In this document: positions 1 through 7,882 of the stretch, piece by piece
Layout: each line of letters begins with the position of its first letter
How positions within the stretch are numbered: position 1 is the stretch's first letter
Source: Halalkalibacter urbisdiaboli
Lineage (GTDB): Bacteria; Bacillota; Bacilli; Bacillales; Bacillaceae_D
Direction of reading: 5' to 3'
Assembly: GCF_002156385.1 (NCBI RefSeq)
Contig: NZ_MVJM01000002.1
Coordinates: 124,001-188,000 of the forward strand
Length of the DNA stretch: 64,000 nt
Notes under the pieces: model-generated
What the model saw: only the letters and a program-made list of their open reading frames with translations
What the model was told of the DNA's origin: nothing
The model's database searches: none
Made by a program: the position numbers and the translations under genes

Positions 1-168
1 TAGCACAATGTTATATAGGCCACTAACTCATGACTAAAATAGGGTGAGAATATATTATTTGAATACACATTCATAAAAATGTATATGTATAGCTTTAACA
101 ATTTCAGAAGCCGATGATGCTTCTAAAAATAAATGGATAAGGTTCGTAAACAATAGCATAAAAATAAA

Positions 169-209
169 AGGTTGTTCCAAAGGTCAATTTTTCCCTGTTG
201 GAACAACCT
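169..209 (-). terminator. Rho-independent terminator of the 246-680 gene
   Basis: A 12-bp perfect inverted repeat (AGGTTGTTCCAA with its complement, arms 169-180 and 198-209) is followed on the minus strand by a T-rich run (TTTTATTTTTAT). It lies 37 bases beyond the stop of the minus-strand membrane protein gene. Positions 1-168 show no gene that I can support. Confidence 0.8.
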
Positions 210-245
210 ACTATAAACTTCTGCATTCATATCTACCTGCTACTA

Positions 246-680
246 TTAAGCTTCAAATGAATGATTGTGATTGTCCTCTTCGTACATTAAAAAGTGGTCG
301 GCAACCGCGTAGATAAAACCTACAATCCCATATAGGATCATCGCCATTCCTACATTTAAATTGTATCCTTCAATAAACCAGTCCACATACATTGCATCGA
401 AAATAAGTGTCCCCCCCCATGCAGCAAGTGTCGTAAACATGACTAGCTTAACAGCTAATATATTTAAAAACTTTTGGATGAAGAGAGTGAGAGGAAAGAA
501 GGTAAGAAAAAACAGAAAAAAACCGAATAGTGCACCTAATCCGACAAGGAACAGACCAAAGTCAAGATGTTCACTTGTTGTGATTTTACTTCCTTCAATG
601 ATTTCTAGTAGCCAAAGTGCTAGACCAAATAGAATCGTGAAAAGAATACAAAGCCATACGTAACGTTTAGCATAATCCAT
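246..680 (-). CDS. Small integral membrane protein of unknown function
   Basis: The 144-residue product has four clear hydrophobic segments, so it should sit in the cytoplasmic membrane with a short acidic, His-containing tail (EEDNHNHS). I chose the ATG at 680 because GGAGGA stands just before it; ten more codons are open upstream but have no ribosome binding site. No catalytic or transport motif is visible and I do not recognise the family. It is a single gene with its own terminator at 169-209. The following 560 bases hold no convincing gene. Confidence 0.7.
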   Translation of the reverse strand: MDYAKRYVWLCILFTILFGLALWLLEIIEGSKITTSEHLDFGLFLVGLGALFGFFLFFLTFFPLTLFIQKFLNILAVKLVMFTTLAAWGGTLIFDAMYVDWFIEGYNLNVGMAMILYGIVGFIYAVADHFLMYEEDNHNHSFEA

Positions 681-813
681 TTCGTTCTCCTCCTTTGTTA
701 CTAAAACCATTATAGAATTCCTAATTACTTCTCACTTTACACTTCGATAGACTAGAAATAAAACCTCCTACAATTTCATAAGAGTGAGGTGGGCCACCTT
801 TGGAATTACCCTT

Positions 814-978
814 CTATTTTTTTTGCGCCTTCTCTTGTATCGCTATTAAAGTATAGTAATGTTTAACTGACAATATGTCCTTCATTCGTCTTTTCATTGC
901 ATGATTAGTCATTCGATACCCAAGCTCACCAATTAAAATTAACTCGTTTTCCACAGTCAAACATCGTCTCTTTTCGAA
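814..978 (-). pseudogene. Possible decayed ORF in the 711-1273 intergenic stretch
   Basis: The 563-base stretch 711-1273 has no intact gene. On the minus strand a 54-codon open frame ends at 814 with a TAG; its C-terminus is basic (...AIQEKAQKK). It has no start codon with a ribosome binding site. An overlapping frame just upstream, with the start MNIV, runs into it as if one frameshift separated the two. This could be the remnant of a small gene. I do not recognise the family, and chance openness cannot be excluded. Confidence 0.25.
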
Positions 979-1231
979 TTATCAATGCTTCACACCCTAC
1001 TATGTTCATTATTGCCAAACTAAAATACAGTTCATACATTAGGATGTTATGTCTCTATATCCACAGTGGAGGGCAGGACGTATAATCTTCTTCAAATGGC
1101 TTTATTACAGTTTATACATGTTCGTTTTCCAACCTTATAGTGCCGTTTTATCATTTCATTTTTTCGCTGTAACTCAGTCATAATCGTTTCTTGGTTATCG
1201 AGTATTTTTGCAAAAATTATGGATTTGGGAG

Positions 1232-1267
1232 AACGAAAACAAAGAGCACAACATTAGCTGTGCTCTT
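1232..1267 (-). terminator. Terminator of the ctaG-sco-redoxin operon
   Basis: A perfect 9-bp stem AAGAGCACA/TGTGCTCTT (arms 1242-1250 and 1259-1267) is followed on the minus strand by TTGTTTT. It begins seven bases after the redoxin stop codon, as expected for the end of this three-gene operon. Confidence 0.75.
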
Positions 1268-1273
1268 CATCGA

Positions 1274-1801
1274 TTATTCACTTAGTTCCTTTAGATGTTC
1301 ATGAATCTTTGAAGAGGTTTCCTCAATCTGTTCTCCCCAATGATCATTAATTTCATGATGAACATAATGCCCATTTTGATCTAGGATACTAAATCCTCGA
1401 TAAGACAGGTCATCATTTTTCATATTTACGTACTCAATTACCTCCAAGTTTGGATCAGATAATAAAGAGAATGTTAACCCTAATCCGTTCTTCAAAGCTT
1501 GACTATCGGAAGAAGATTCCTTACTTATCGCATAAATATCCGCATCTATATCATCAAATAATGCGAGATTCTCTTGCAGCTCAACTAGCTGCATTTGACA
1601 AAGTCCTCAGCCAACCTCCGTAAAATGAAATAACACCGTTGCCCGCTCCTTATTCGTTAGCGTAACCTCTTCACCTAAATCGTTTTGAAGTGTTAAGTCT
1701 CCCTCTGGTTCTTCGCTTGATGAACCACAACCGGATAAAACGAAAAGAACAGAACAGACACTCAACAAAAGAATGAATAGTTGCTTCTTCATCGTATACA
1801 T
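1274..1801 (-). CDS. Redoxin-family lipoprotein with in-frame UGA, candidate selenoprotein
   Basis: Read through a single in-frame TGA (1607-1609, codon 65), this is a 175-residue thioredoxin-fold lipoprotein. A signal peptide ends in the lipobox LSGC, so the protein should be anchored outside the membrane. The core is typical AhpC/TSA-like redoxin (VLFHFTEVG-U-GLCQMQLVELQ), and the TGA falls on the first Cys of the expected CxxC while the second Cys (codon 68) is kept. The sequence is continuous and well conserved on both sides, with no frameshift. A hairpin with a bacterial SECIS layout follows the TGA (1575-1593). AGGAGAGG precedes the ATG at 1801. It is the last gene after ctaG and sco, 13 bases behind sco, so a role in redox handling or metallation of cytochrome oxidase is likely. 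The alternative is a nonsense-mutated pseudogene. Confidence 0.75.
1575..1609 (-). promoter_or_regulatory. Candidate bacterial SECIS hairpin with its UGA codon
   Basis: Downstream of the UGA (1607-1609) and 13 bases on lies a perfect 7-bp stem, UGCAGCU paired with AGCUGCA (1593-1587 and 1581-1575), closing a five-base loop AGUUG. The loop's second base is G, 22 nt after the UGA. Bacterial SECIS elements are known to need a short stem-loop with a G at one of the first two loop positions, about 16-37 nt after the UGA. The E. coli fdhF element has a similar upper stem. SelB binding is inferred. Confidence 0.65.
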
Positions 1802-1814
1802 TGTTTCACCTCTC

Positions 1815-2408
1815 CTATTGAACTGTTTGTTTTAGATCTTTAATAATCCCTTCCTGGTTTGATTGCAGTCCATCATACTTGCGGATAATCTTACCTCCAG
1901 GATCTACTAAAAAAAAGCTTGTCGGATGGACAAAATCATCCTCTTCTTCTATATATTGAACCGTTGTTTTAAATGTCTCCATTGCAAAAGTTGCAATTTC
2001 TTCATTCGTATAACCGGTAATAAAATTCCAATATTTAAAATTTGCACCTACATTCGTTCCATACGCTTTTAATAGTTCAGGTGTATCTCTCTTAGGGTCG
2101 ATTGTAAAGGTAACAAACTTCATATCAACTCCCTCATCAAGCATCGCATTTTGAAGGTTTCTCATATTAGGCGTCATAGTCGGACAAACTGAAGGGCAGT
2201 TCGTAAAAATCATGTTCGCTAGCCAGTAATGACCACTTAATTGCTCTGTTCCAAAAGCCTCTTCATTTTGATTCACATATTGAAAATCTGGCACTTCCAT
2301 ATCGGCTGCAGAAATATCGAATTCCGAGGAACTGTTGTTTCCCGTTTGGTAAAGCCAACCACAGCCTCCAAGTAATAGGATCGAAAATAAAACAAAAACT
2401 ACCTTCAT
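1815..2408 (-). CDS. sco1: SCO1/SenC copper chaperone lipoprotein
   Basis: This 197-residue lipoprotein (lipobox LLGGC) carries the SCO copper site: CPSVC in the context FTNCPSVCPTMTPNMR, and a distal His in DDFVHPTSFFLVD. Family members bind Cu and help assemble or reduce the CuA centre of cytochrome c oxidase on the outer face of the membrane. I start it at the ATG at 2408, because GGAGAGGG lies before that codon and the upstream in-frame ATG overlaps this ribosome binding site. It lies 24 bases behind ctaG and 13 bases before the redoxin gene, so the three are probably co-transcribed. Confidence 0.92.
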   Translation of the reverse strand: MKVVFVLFSILLLGGCGWLYQTGNNSSSEFDISAADMEVPDFQYVNQNEEAFGTEQLSGHYWLANMIFTNCPSVCPTMTPNMRNLQNAMLDEGVDMKFVTFTIDPKRDTPELLKAYGTNVGANFKYWNFITGYTNEEIATFAMETFKTTVQYIEEEDDFVHPTSFFLVDPGGKIIRKYDGLQSNQEGIIKDLKQTVQ

Positions 2409-2432
2409 ATAAAATTCCCTCTCCAATCAACG

Positions 2433-3326
2433 TTATTTCACAGTAGGGATGTCACTTATCGTAAGGTCCCCGTCCTGCTGCTTTTCCTTCGTTAACCATT
2501 GCTTGAATACATAGCCAATCGTTGCCCCATACATTAATTCCTGCATCACTTTCATAAGAACACCAGCAAGCTGTTGATCCATTTGTGGATTTAAAAAGGC
2601 AAAAGAGTTTGTGCCATTAAATAGCGACATCGGTACCTCGGCACCAGCTGGTAAGCAATAGGACATCACCGTTTCCCAAATTGTTGGGTCCGTATAGGTT
2701 TGATATAAGGGTTGTCCGGCAAAAATAATCAGTGCACAAGCAGGTGTAATTAAAATACCATTGGCAAAAATATAACCAATTCGACGTAAATCTGAGAGCT
2801 GAACTGTACTCGGTAGTGGTGCTAACATATGCCACCACATTAACGCGGCCGCAAACAGTAACAAATACTCATATAAGCTATGCAGCACAACAGATTGCAT
2901 TAACGTATCAAACATAAATGGGACATGATAGAATGAAAACAAACCATTAAACAAAAATAAAGCAATAATCGGGTTCCAAATTACCTTTCCTGACTTCTTA
3001 ATACTTGTTGGAAGACGCCTAAGAAGTGCTTCATAAACCCAAGTCGGAATCCCAAGTAACAGAAGTGGCGTTGCAACAAAATAAGCGAAAACCATTTGCG
3101 TCATATGAAAGGTAATCATCAAGTGACCAGCTACATATAATGGACTTCCCCACCCTAAATACAAAGCAATCAAACCAAAAGTAAAGAAAAGCTTTTGCCT
3201 AAGTGAAACGGGATTTCCTATTTTGTGTATCACATAAAAATAAAGCGCGCCAACTAAGACGAGCGGAATAATCAATTCTGGGGTCCACAATGTTCGAAAG
3301 CCAAAGCTTGAGAACAATGACTCCAT
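2433..3326 (-). CDS. ctaG: Cytochrome c oxidase assembly factor CtaG
   Basis: The 297-residue protein has about seven membrane segments and the conserved CtaG signature His and Trp residues (HMTQMVFAY, SLYEYLLLFAAALMWWHMLAPLP, QELMYGATIGY). Bacillus CtaG is needed for a functional caa3-type oxidase, probably for CuB insertion. AAGGAGGT precedes the ATG. It is the first gene of the operon with sco and the UGA-containing redoxin. The upstream region to the divergent HAD gene (3327-3461) should hold both promoters. Confidence 0.93.
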   Translation of the reverse strand: MESLFSSFGFRTLWTPELIIPLVLVGALYFYVIHKIGNPVSLRQKLFFTFGLIALYLGWGSPLYVAGHLMITFHMTQMVFAYFVATPLLLLGIPTWVYEALLRRLPTSIKKSGKVIWNPIIALFLFNGLFSFYHVPFMFDTLMQSVVLHSLYEYLLLFAAALMWWHMLAPLPSTVQLSDLRRIGYIFANGILITPACALIIFAGQPLYQTYTDPTIWETVMSYCLPAGAEVPMSLFNGTNSFAFLNPQMDQQLAGVLMKVMQELMYGATIGYVFKQWLTKEKQQDGDLTISDIPTVK

Positions 3327-3461
3327 ACAAAACTACCTCCTTACAAAACTGTTTACGTATTTTTAGTTCAATACCCTTACTATACCACATCGAACGGTCA
3401 ATTCTCTTGTTCGAATAAGGAGATTTTGTTACCTATTCTTAATCACGAAAGGATGTATCCA

Positions 3462-4274
3462 ATGGCTGATCCATATTTAATTGCTCTAGACTTAGATGGA
3501 ACACTATTAACTGATAACAAAACCATTTCCAACAGAACGAAAGAAACGATATCGAAAGCAAGGCAAGCAGGTCATATCGTTGTTATCTCAACTGGACGAC
3601 CATATCGAGCAAGTATTCAATATTATCAAGAGCTTAACCTTAATACAGCGATTGTAAACTTTAACGGTGCCTTTGTTCATCACCCGTTTGATAGCAGCTT
3701 TGGAACCCATCACACACCGTTAGATCTTAAGACCGCGAAAACAATTATAGAGACATGTGAAGCCTTTCAGGTTAGTAATATCATGGTCGAGGTCATTGAT
3801 GATTTTTACTTACGCTATTTTGACGAGGTCTTTGTTGATGCTTTTACAGCCGGACAAACTCCTGTTGAGCATGGTAATTTACTACATATCCTTAAGGATG
3901 ACCCCACTTGTGTCCTTATCCATCCCCAAGACCACCATGTTAAAGAGTTAAGACAATTACTTGTTGACGCCCACGCATCGGTTATTGACCAACGTATATG
4001 GGGAGCCCCTTGGAATGTAATCGAAGTGATAAAAGCAGGAATGAATAAGGCAGTTGGTCTAAAGAAGGTTGCTGATTTTTACGGAATCCCCCGCGAGCGG
4101 ATTATCGCTTTCGGTGATGAGGATAATGACTTTGAAATGATTGAATATGCGGGTCAAGGTGTTGCTATGGGAAATGGCATAGCTGAATTAAAAACGCTAG
4201 CGAACGCAGTAACAAAGACAAATGAAGAGGATGGAATTTCCATCTATTTAGAGGAAGCATTAAACTTATATTAA
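3462..4274 (+). CDS. Cof-type HAD-IIB phosphatase
   Basis: This is a 270-residue haloacid-dehalogenase hydrolase. Motif I DLDGT (with nucleophile Asp) is near the N-terminus, motif II STGRP follows, the conserved Lys is in VIKAGMNKAVGL, and motif IV is GDEDNDFEMIEYA. The C2-type cap lies between motifs II and III. Such proteins dephosphorylate sugar phosphates, flavin precursors or other small phosphates in the cytoplasm; the substrate cannot be told from sequence. I chose the ATG at 3462 because AAAGGA stands before it; the frame is open 12 codons further up without a ribosome binding site. Confidence 0.9.
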   Translation: MADPYLIALDLDGTLLTDNKTISNRTKETISKARQAGHIVVISTGRPYRASIQYYQELNLNTAIVNFNGAFVHHPFDSSFGTHHTPLDLKTAKTIIETCEAFQVSNIMVEVIDDFYLRYFDEVFVDAFTAGQTPVEHGNLLHILKDDPTCVLIHPQDHHVKELRQLLVDAHASVIDQRIWGAPWNVIEVIKAGMNKAVGLKKVADFYGIPRERIIAFGDEDNDFEMIEYAGQGVAMGNGIAELKTLANAVTKTNEEDGISIYLEEALNLY

Positions 4275-4338
4275 GTTGCATGTCCCGTGCAAGAAATGGA
4301 CACCTTATCTGTGAATACTAAATCAGTGAGGTGCAATC

Positions 4339-4503
4339 ATGAGTAAAAAATCACGTTCAAAGCGTGCAATCCAACAAGGAAAAGATGCAGTCCAGCCAGC
4401 TAATGAAACTGAAGGTTTAGAGTCGACATATGTAGAAGATCGTTCTTTAGAACAAGTGGAACGAATGAAGCATACGGAAAACCACCGAGGTGGACGTTCA
4501 TGA
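4339..4503 (+). CDS. Small basic/hydrophilic protein (54 aa)
   Basis: A 54-residue, fully hydrophilic protein starts MSKKSRSKRAIQQG and ends HRGGRS. GTGAGGTG lies before the ATG. Its stop codon overlaps the start of the next gene (ATGA), so the two should be translationally coupled. The composition (Lys/Arg-rich head, acidic middle) recalls small sporulation-associated Bacillus proteins, but I cannot assign it to a family. Confidence 0.65.
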   Translation: MSKKSRSKRAIQQGKDAVQPANETEGLESTYVEDRSLEQVERMKHTENHRGGRS

Positions 4504-4724
4504 ATGATCTCTATCATCAAGCGCGAGAAGCAGTTGCTCGTGCTGAATTACTCTCTTTAGCTGCAGAAACAGACATTCAACGAGAGGCCGTTCAGAAGGA
4601 GATATCTCGTGCAAAAACACTCCTTTCCAATGCCTTTGACCAGTTAACGCCGGCAGAGCAAGACCAATTAATGGTTATGCAGGAACATCTACAGTCTATT
4701 GGCGATTTTGATTCATATTTATAA
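4500..4724 (+). CDS. DUF3813-like small helical protein
   Basis: The 74-residue protein is predicted almost wholly helical, with a repeated Ala/Glu/Leu pattern (QAREAVARAELLS, VQKEISRAKTLLSNAFDQLTPAEQDQL). This resembles the Bacillus DUF3813 family, for which no function is known to me; the match is by eye. The ATG overlaps the stop of the preceding small gene by four bases, and a terminator follows at once, so the two form a short operon. Confidence 0.7.
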   Translation: MNDLYHQAREAVARAELLSLAAETDIQREAVQKEISRAKTLLSNAFDQLTPAEQDQLMVMQEHLQSIGDFDSYL

Positions 4725-4734
4725 AAGCTATTTT

Positions 4735-4775
4735 AGTCTGAATCCCATTAATCGGGTTCAGACTATATTTTTTCA
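4735..4775 (+). terminator. Rho-independent terminator
   Basis: AGTCTGAATCCC (4735-4746) pairs with GGGTTCAGACT (4754-4764), followed by ATATTTTTTC. It ends the two-gene unit 4339-4724. Confidence 0.85.
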
Positions 4776-4872
4776 ATTTTTCTAATTATAAAACCTACTA
4801 CTCTCTTTTCGGCTTTTATGTTACGCTATGTTTATTAAAGTTAGGACGTTAGATTCATAGGAGGATGTAGGA

Positions 4873-5328
4873 ATGGTAAAGGTTTTTGAAGTAACAAAGG
4901 ATGCAGATGAGGCATTACTTTTGCGAATTGCAGACTTGCTAATGGGACAAATGGAACATATCGGACCACGTGATGCTCACTTGCAGGTTCTAAATACAAT
5001 AAAATTGGCCATAGAAAATGATTCTCAAGCCTTTATCTATGTCGCGGAAAAAGATGGCCTTATTGTCGGTGCAGCCTTTTTTAATATCGGCATTAGCATC
5101 GAAAAAGGTGGTCATTACCTTTGGTTAAATGACTTATTTGTTCATAAAGAGCATCGTAACCAAGGGATCGCGAAAAAGATACTTCTGAAAATCATTTACT
5201 GGGCTGAACAGCAAGAGATAAAAGGTATAGAGTTAGAGACAGGGATTAACAATGAAGCGACAAAGTCACTTTATAACTCCCTCGGTTTTTACGACATTAT
5301 CTCTAAGCGCTATGGCTTTCGCTTTTAG
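4873..5328 (+). CDS. GNAT family N-acetyltransferase
   Basis: The 151-residue protein has the acetyl-CoA binding motif A of the GNAT fold (LNDLFVHKEHRNQGIAKKIL) and the typical C-terminal pattern NNEATKSLYNSLGFYDI. The acyl acceptor cannot be predicted. AGGAGGATG precedes the ATG. It stands alone between two terminators and has no functional link to its neighbours that I can see. Confidence 0.88.
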   Translation: MVKVFEVTKDADEALLLRIADLLMGQMEHIGPRDAHLQVLNTIKLAIENDSQAFIYVAEKDGLIVGAAFFNIGISIEKGGHYLWLNDLFVHKEHRNQGIAKKILLKIIYWAEQQEIKGIELETGINNEATKSLYNSLGFYDIISKRYGFRF

Positions 5329-5364
5329 CTTTTCCCAGTACTCCTTATAACATATTTACGTTAC

Positions 5365-5399
5365 GCCTGATGATGGAAACTACCGTTGTCGGGCTTTTT
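5365..5399 (+). terminator. Probable terminator of the GNAT gene
   Basis: GCCTGAT (5365-5371) can pair with GTCGGGC (5388-5394) with G-U pairs, followed by TTTTT. The rest of the 307-base gap up to 5635 holds no gene; there is only a weak T-rich hairpin-like stretch near 5460-5510. Confidence 0.55.
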
Positions 5400-5635
5400 C
5401 ATTTGAGCCGCCTATTAGCTCTAGGACAACACCGTCTGGCCCTTACAATGTTACCGCTTATAAAAAAAAGTGCCCATTTCACTGATAACTAGGCATTTTG
5501 CTTCTTTTTTCTGACTATTCTTCATATGATGTATTAAACCTAAATTTAGCCTTAACTAAAGATGAAACATTGTTTCAGTGTTACCTATCTTAAGAGCCTT
5601 CGGATGGTGGAGCAGACAAAGGAGTGAGCAAACTC

Positions 5636-6235
5636 ATGAGGGATGCTTATGTAGAGGTGGAGTTTTCAGATGTTTATATTGAACTAACGAAACCAGCACT
5701 TCATCAGTTTATCAAGAGAATGATGAGTCACGATTACTCACTATTTTGGCGTTATGATGAGCAGACGATTTATTTAATGATTGAACTTGAGGATTCAGTA
5801 CACGAACTCCCCTTCATTCGAAACGCCGAGTTTCTAACCTTAGCTGCTGAGAGCCTGCACATTTACGACGACATTCTTGCTAGTTCACTAGAAAAGCTAC
5901 TGCAGCATGAGAAAGGCAATGGTATTGTTAAACGCGCAACGGATGGCCCTCTCTATATTACATCATACCAAGCGGGGGACATCGAATCTATGATTGAAAT
6001 TGATGGGAGTGAAAAGGTCATGATGAACCGAAACGGATCGATGATTCAGTACAAGGATGATGGTAAGTCACTTGAGCCTCGCACCATTTTCAATATGATG
6101 AATCTTGAAATTGATTATGTGTTAATGGAATTGCATGAAGCCTTGCTAGATTCCGATGATTCTCAGATTGAAACCCATAAACGAAAACTAAAAAAGCTGA
6201 TTTCCAGACGTGAACAAGTCAAACAGCTTCTTTAA
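5636..6235 (+). CDS. Conserved hypothetical cytoplasmic protein (199 aa)
   Basis: The 199-residue soluble protein begins MRDAYVEVEFSDVYIELTK. It has a mixed alpha/beta N-terminal half and a basic helical C-terminus (KRKLKKLISRREQVKQLL). I start it at the ATG at 5636, 11 bases after AAAGGAG; a GTG in frame 12 bases earlier would touch the ribosome binding site. I do not recognise the family and see no catalytic motif. It is a single gene, ended by the strong terminator at 6274. Confidence 0.65.
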   Translation: MRDAYVEVEFSDVYIELTKPALHQFIKRMMSHDYSLFWRYDEQTIYLMIELEDSVHELPFIRNAEFLTLAAESLHIYDDILASSLEKLLQHEKGNGIVKRATDGPLYITSYQAGDIESMIEIDGSEKVMMNRNGSMIQYKDDGKSLEPRTIFNMMNLEIDYVLMELHEALLDSDDSQIETHKRKLKKLISRREQVKQLL

Positions 6236-6273
6236 AGCATCCATTTATTTCGTCGCATTAGACGACGAAAAAA

Positions 6274-6300
6274 GCAAGCACATGTTGTGCTTGCATTTTT
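6274..6300. terminator. Bidirectional terminator
   Basis: A perfect 9-bp stem GCAAGCACA/TGTGCTTGC (6274-6282, 6286-6294) has a T run on the plus side and an A run on the other side. It can therefore end both the plus-strand gene at 5636-6235 and the minus-strand cstA gene. Confidence 0.88.
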
Positions 6301-6309
6301 TCGGGACTG

Positions 6310-7758
6310 TTACGCACTCTTTCGATAATCCCCTACTGATTCATCTACTTCAATTTCCAACTTCAACTTTTTCTTAGCCTCCAGTGTAAATAGGACAATA
6401 ACAACCGCTGTTCCGACAGCAGCAACCGCATAGGATACTGGCATCGATAACCCAAACCCAATTTGAGCATTAGCGATATACGTAAAGGTTACCATTGTCA
6501 TAAATGCAGCTGGAATACTTGAGATCCAGTGATTCTTTCGAGCAAGGATTAAATACATAGCTCCAACCCATAATGCAATCATTGCTGTAGATTGGTTTGC
6601 CCATGAGAAGTAACGCCATAATAAATTAAAATCAATCGTTGTTAAGAAAATTGAAATTGCAAACATCGGCAATGCAATATAGAAACGATTTTGAACCTTC
6701 TTTTGGGCAATGTTAAAGTAGTCAGCGATAATCATCCGTGCACTTCTAAATGCTGTATCACCAGACGTAATTGGAAGAACAATAACTCCGATAATCGCAA
6801 GCGTTCCACCAATTGCACCTAACATTGTTAGCGAGACATGAGACACAACTGCAGCCGGACCTCCTTCTGCAATCAGTGCATTTAAATCTGTACCATTAAA
6901 TAAACTCATCGCAGCAGCTGCCCAGATCATAGCAATAATAGCCTCTGTAATCATCATTCCGTAAAAAATGCCTCGACCGCTTTTTTCACGCATTGTAGTA
7001 CGAGAAATAATTGGTGACTGCGTTGCATGGAAGCCAGATAAAGCTCCACAAGAAATTGTTAAAAAGAGCAATGGGAAAATCGCCAAGCCCCCTGGATGCA
7101 TATTTGTAAATGTTAGTTCAGGAATTGGTGCACCAGTAACAACTAAGCCACCTCCAACACCAATTGCACTGATTAATAAAAGCGCACCTAAAACCGGGTA
7201 AACCTTACCAATCACTTTATCAATTGGTAGCATTGTCGCTAAAATATAATAAACAAAAATAGCAAAAACAATCATTCCCATCGTAACCCAGCCAGGTGTT
7301 AAGCCTTGAATTAATGCAGCAGGTGCACTAACAAATACAGTACCTACAAGTAGAAGTAGTAAAACCGCGAATGCGTTTACAATATGTCTCATAGCGTTCC
7401 CGAGAAACTTTCCAGCAAGCTCAGGTAAATGGGCACCCTTGTTTCGAATTGAAATCATACCAGTTAAATAATCATGAACAGCACCGGCAAAAATAGCGCC
7501 AATAACAATCCAAATAAAAGCAACAGGGCCATACAAAGCTCCCATAATTGGACCGAAAATTGGGCCTACACCTGCAATATTTAAAAGCTGAATAAGTGAA
7601 TTTCGTTTTTTCCCCATTGGGATATAGTCCACACCGTCCTGTTGAACGTAAGCTGGTGTTGGACGGTCTTCCTTTACACCAAAAACCTTTTCAACGAATT
7701 TGCCATACGTAAAATAACCGATAACTAAAAGGATAATCGCAACTGTAAACGTTATCAT
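6310..7758 (-). CDS. cstA: CstA-family carbon starvation / pyruvate transporter
   Basis: This is a 482-residue polytopic membrane protein of the CstA family, with about 14 hydrophobic segments and characteristic stretches such as NIAGVGPIFGPIMGALYGP, SGFHATQSPIISRT and TSGDTAFRSARMI. CstA and BtsT of E. coli are known pyruvate/H+ symporters, and in that species they are controlled by LytS/LytR-like systems (BtsS/BtsR). Here the gene follows a LytS/LytR-type pair with a 123-base gap that contains a tandem LytTR-like repeat, so pyruvate or a related small acid is the likely substrate (inference). AGAGGTGG precedes the ATG. Confidence 0.9.
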   Translation of the reverse strand: MITFTVAIILLVIGYFTYGKFVEKVFGVKEDRPTPAYVQQDGVDYIPMGKKRNSLIQLLNIAGVGPIFGPIMGALYGPVAFIWIVIGAIFAGAVHDYLTGMISIRNKGAHLPELAGKFLGNAMRHIVNAFAVLLLLLVGTVFVSAPAALIQGLTPGWVTMGMIVFAIFVYYILATMLPIDKVIGKVYPVLGALLLISAIGVGGGLVVTGAPIPELTFTNMHPGGLAIFPLLFLTISCGALSGFHATQSPIISRTTMREKSGRGIFYGMMITEAIIAMIWAAAAMSLFNGTDLNALIAEGGPAAVVSHVSLTMLGAIGGTLAIIGVIVLPITSGDTAFRSARMIIADYFNIAQKKVQNRFYIALPMFAISIFLTTIDFNLLWRYFSWANQSTAMIALWVGAMYLILARKNHWISSIPAAFMTMVTFTYIANAQIGFGLSMPVSYAVAAVGTAVVIVLFTLEAKKKLKLEIEVDESVGDYRKSA

Positions 7759-7852
7759 TTCTATCCACCTCTTTCGGTATTAGTCTTTTATCATTTTAAC
7801 ATCGTTAAAAAAGTGATAGGTTAAATGCTGTTTATCATGTTAATATTTATGA

Positions 7853-7882
7853 TTTACATGCTCATTTAGAAGAGTAACATGC
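7853..7882 (-). promoter_or_regulatory. LytTR-type tandem binding site upstream of cstA
   Basis: On the minus strand two 9-base direct repeats, GCATGTTAC (7882-7874) and GCATGTAAA (7861-7853), are 21 bases apart start to start, leaving 12 bases between them. That is the usual geometry for LytTR-domain regulators, which bind two 9-bp repeats separated by 12-13 bp. The site starts at the stop codon of the response regulator and lies about 95 bases upstream of the cstA start. Binding by the adjacent regulator is inferred. Confidence 0.55.

Noticed and set aside
361-663. Plus-strand open frame of 100 codons antisense to the membrane protein gene
   Set aside because: It lacks a ribosome binding site, has a biased composition from the opposite strand, and lies fully inside a well-supported minus-strand gene.
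2617-2838. Minus-strand frame of 73 codons inside ctaG
   Set aside because: It is another frame of ctaG with no ribosome binding site and no family pattern.
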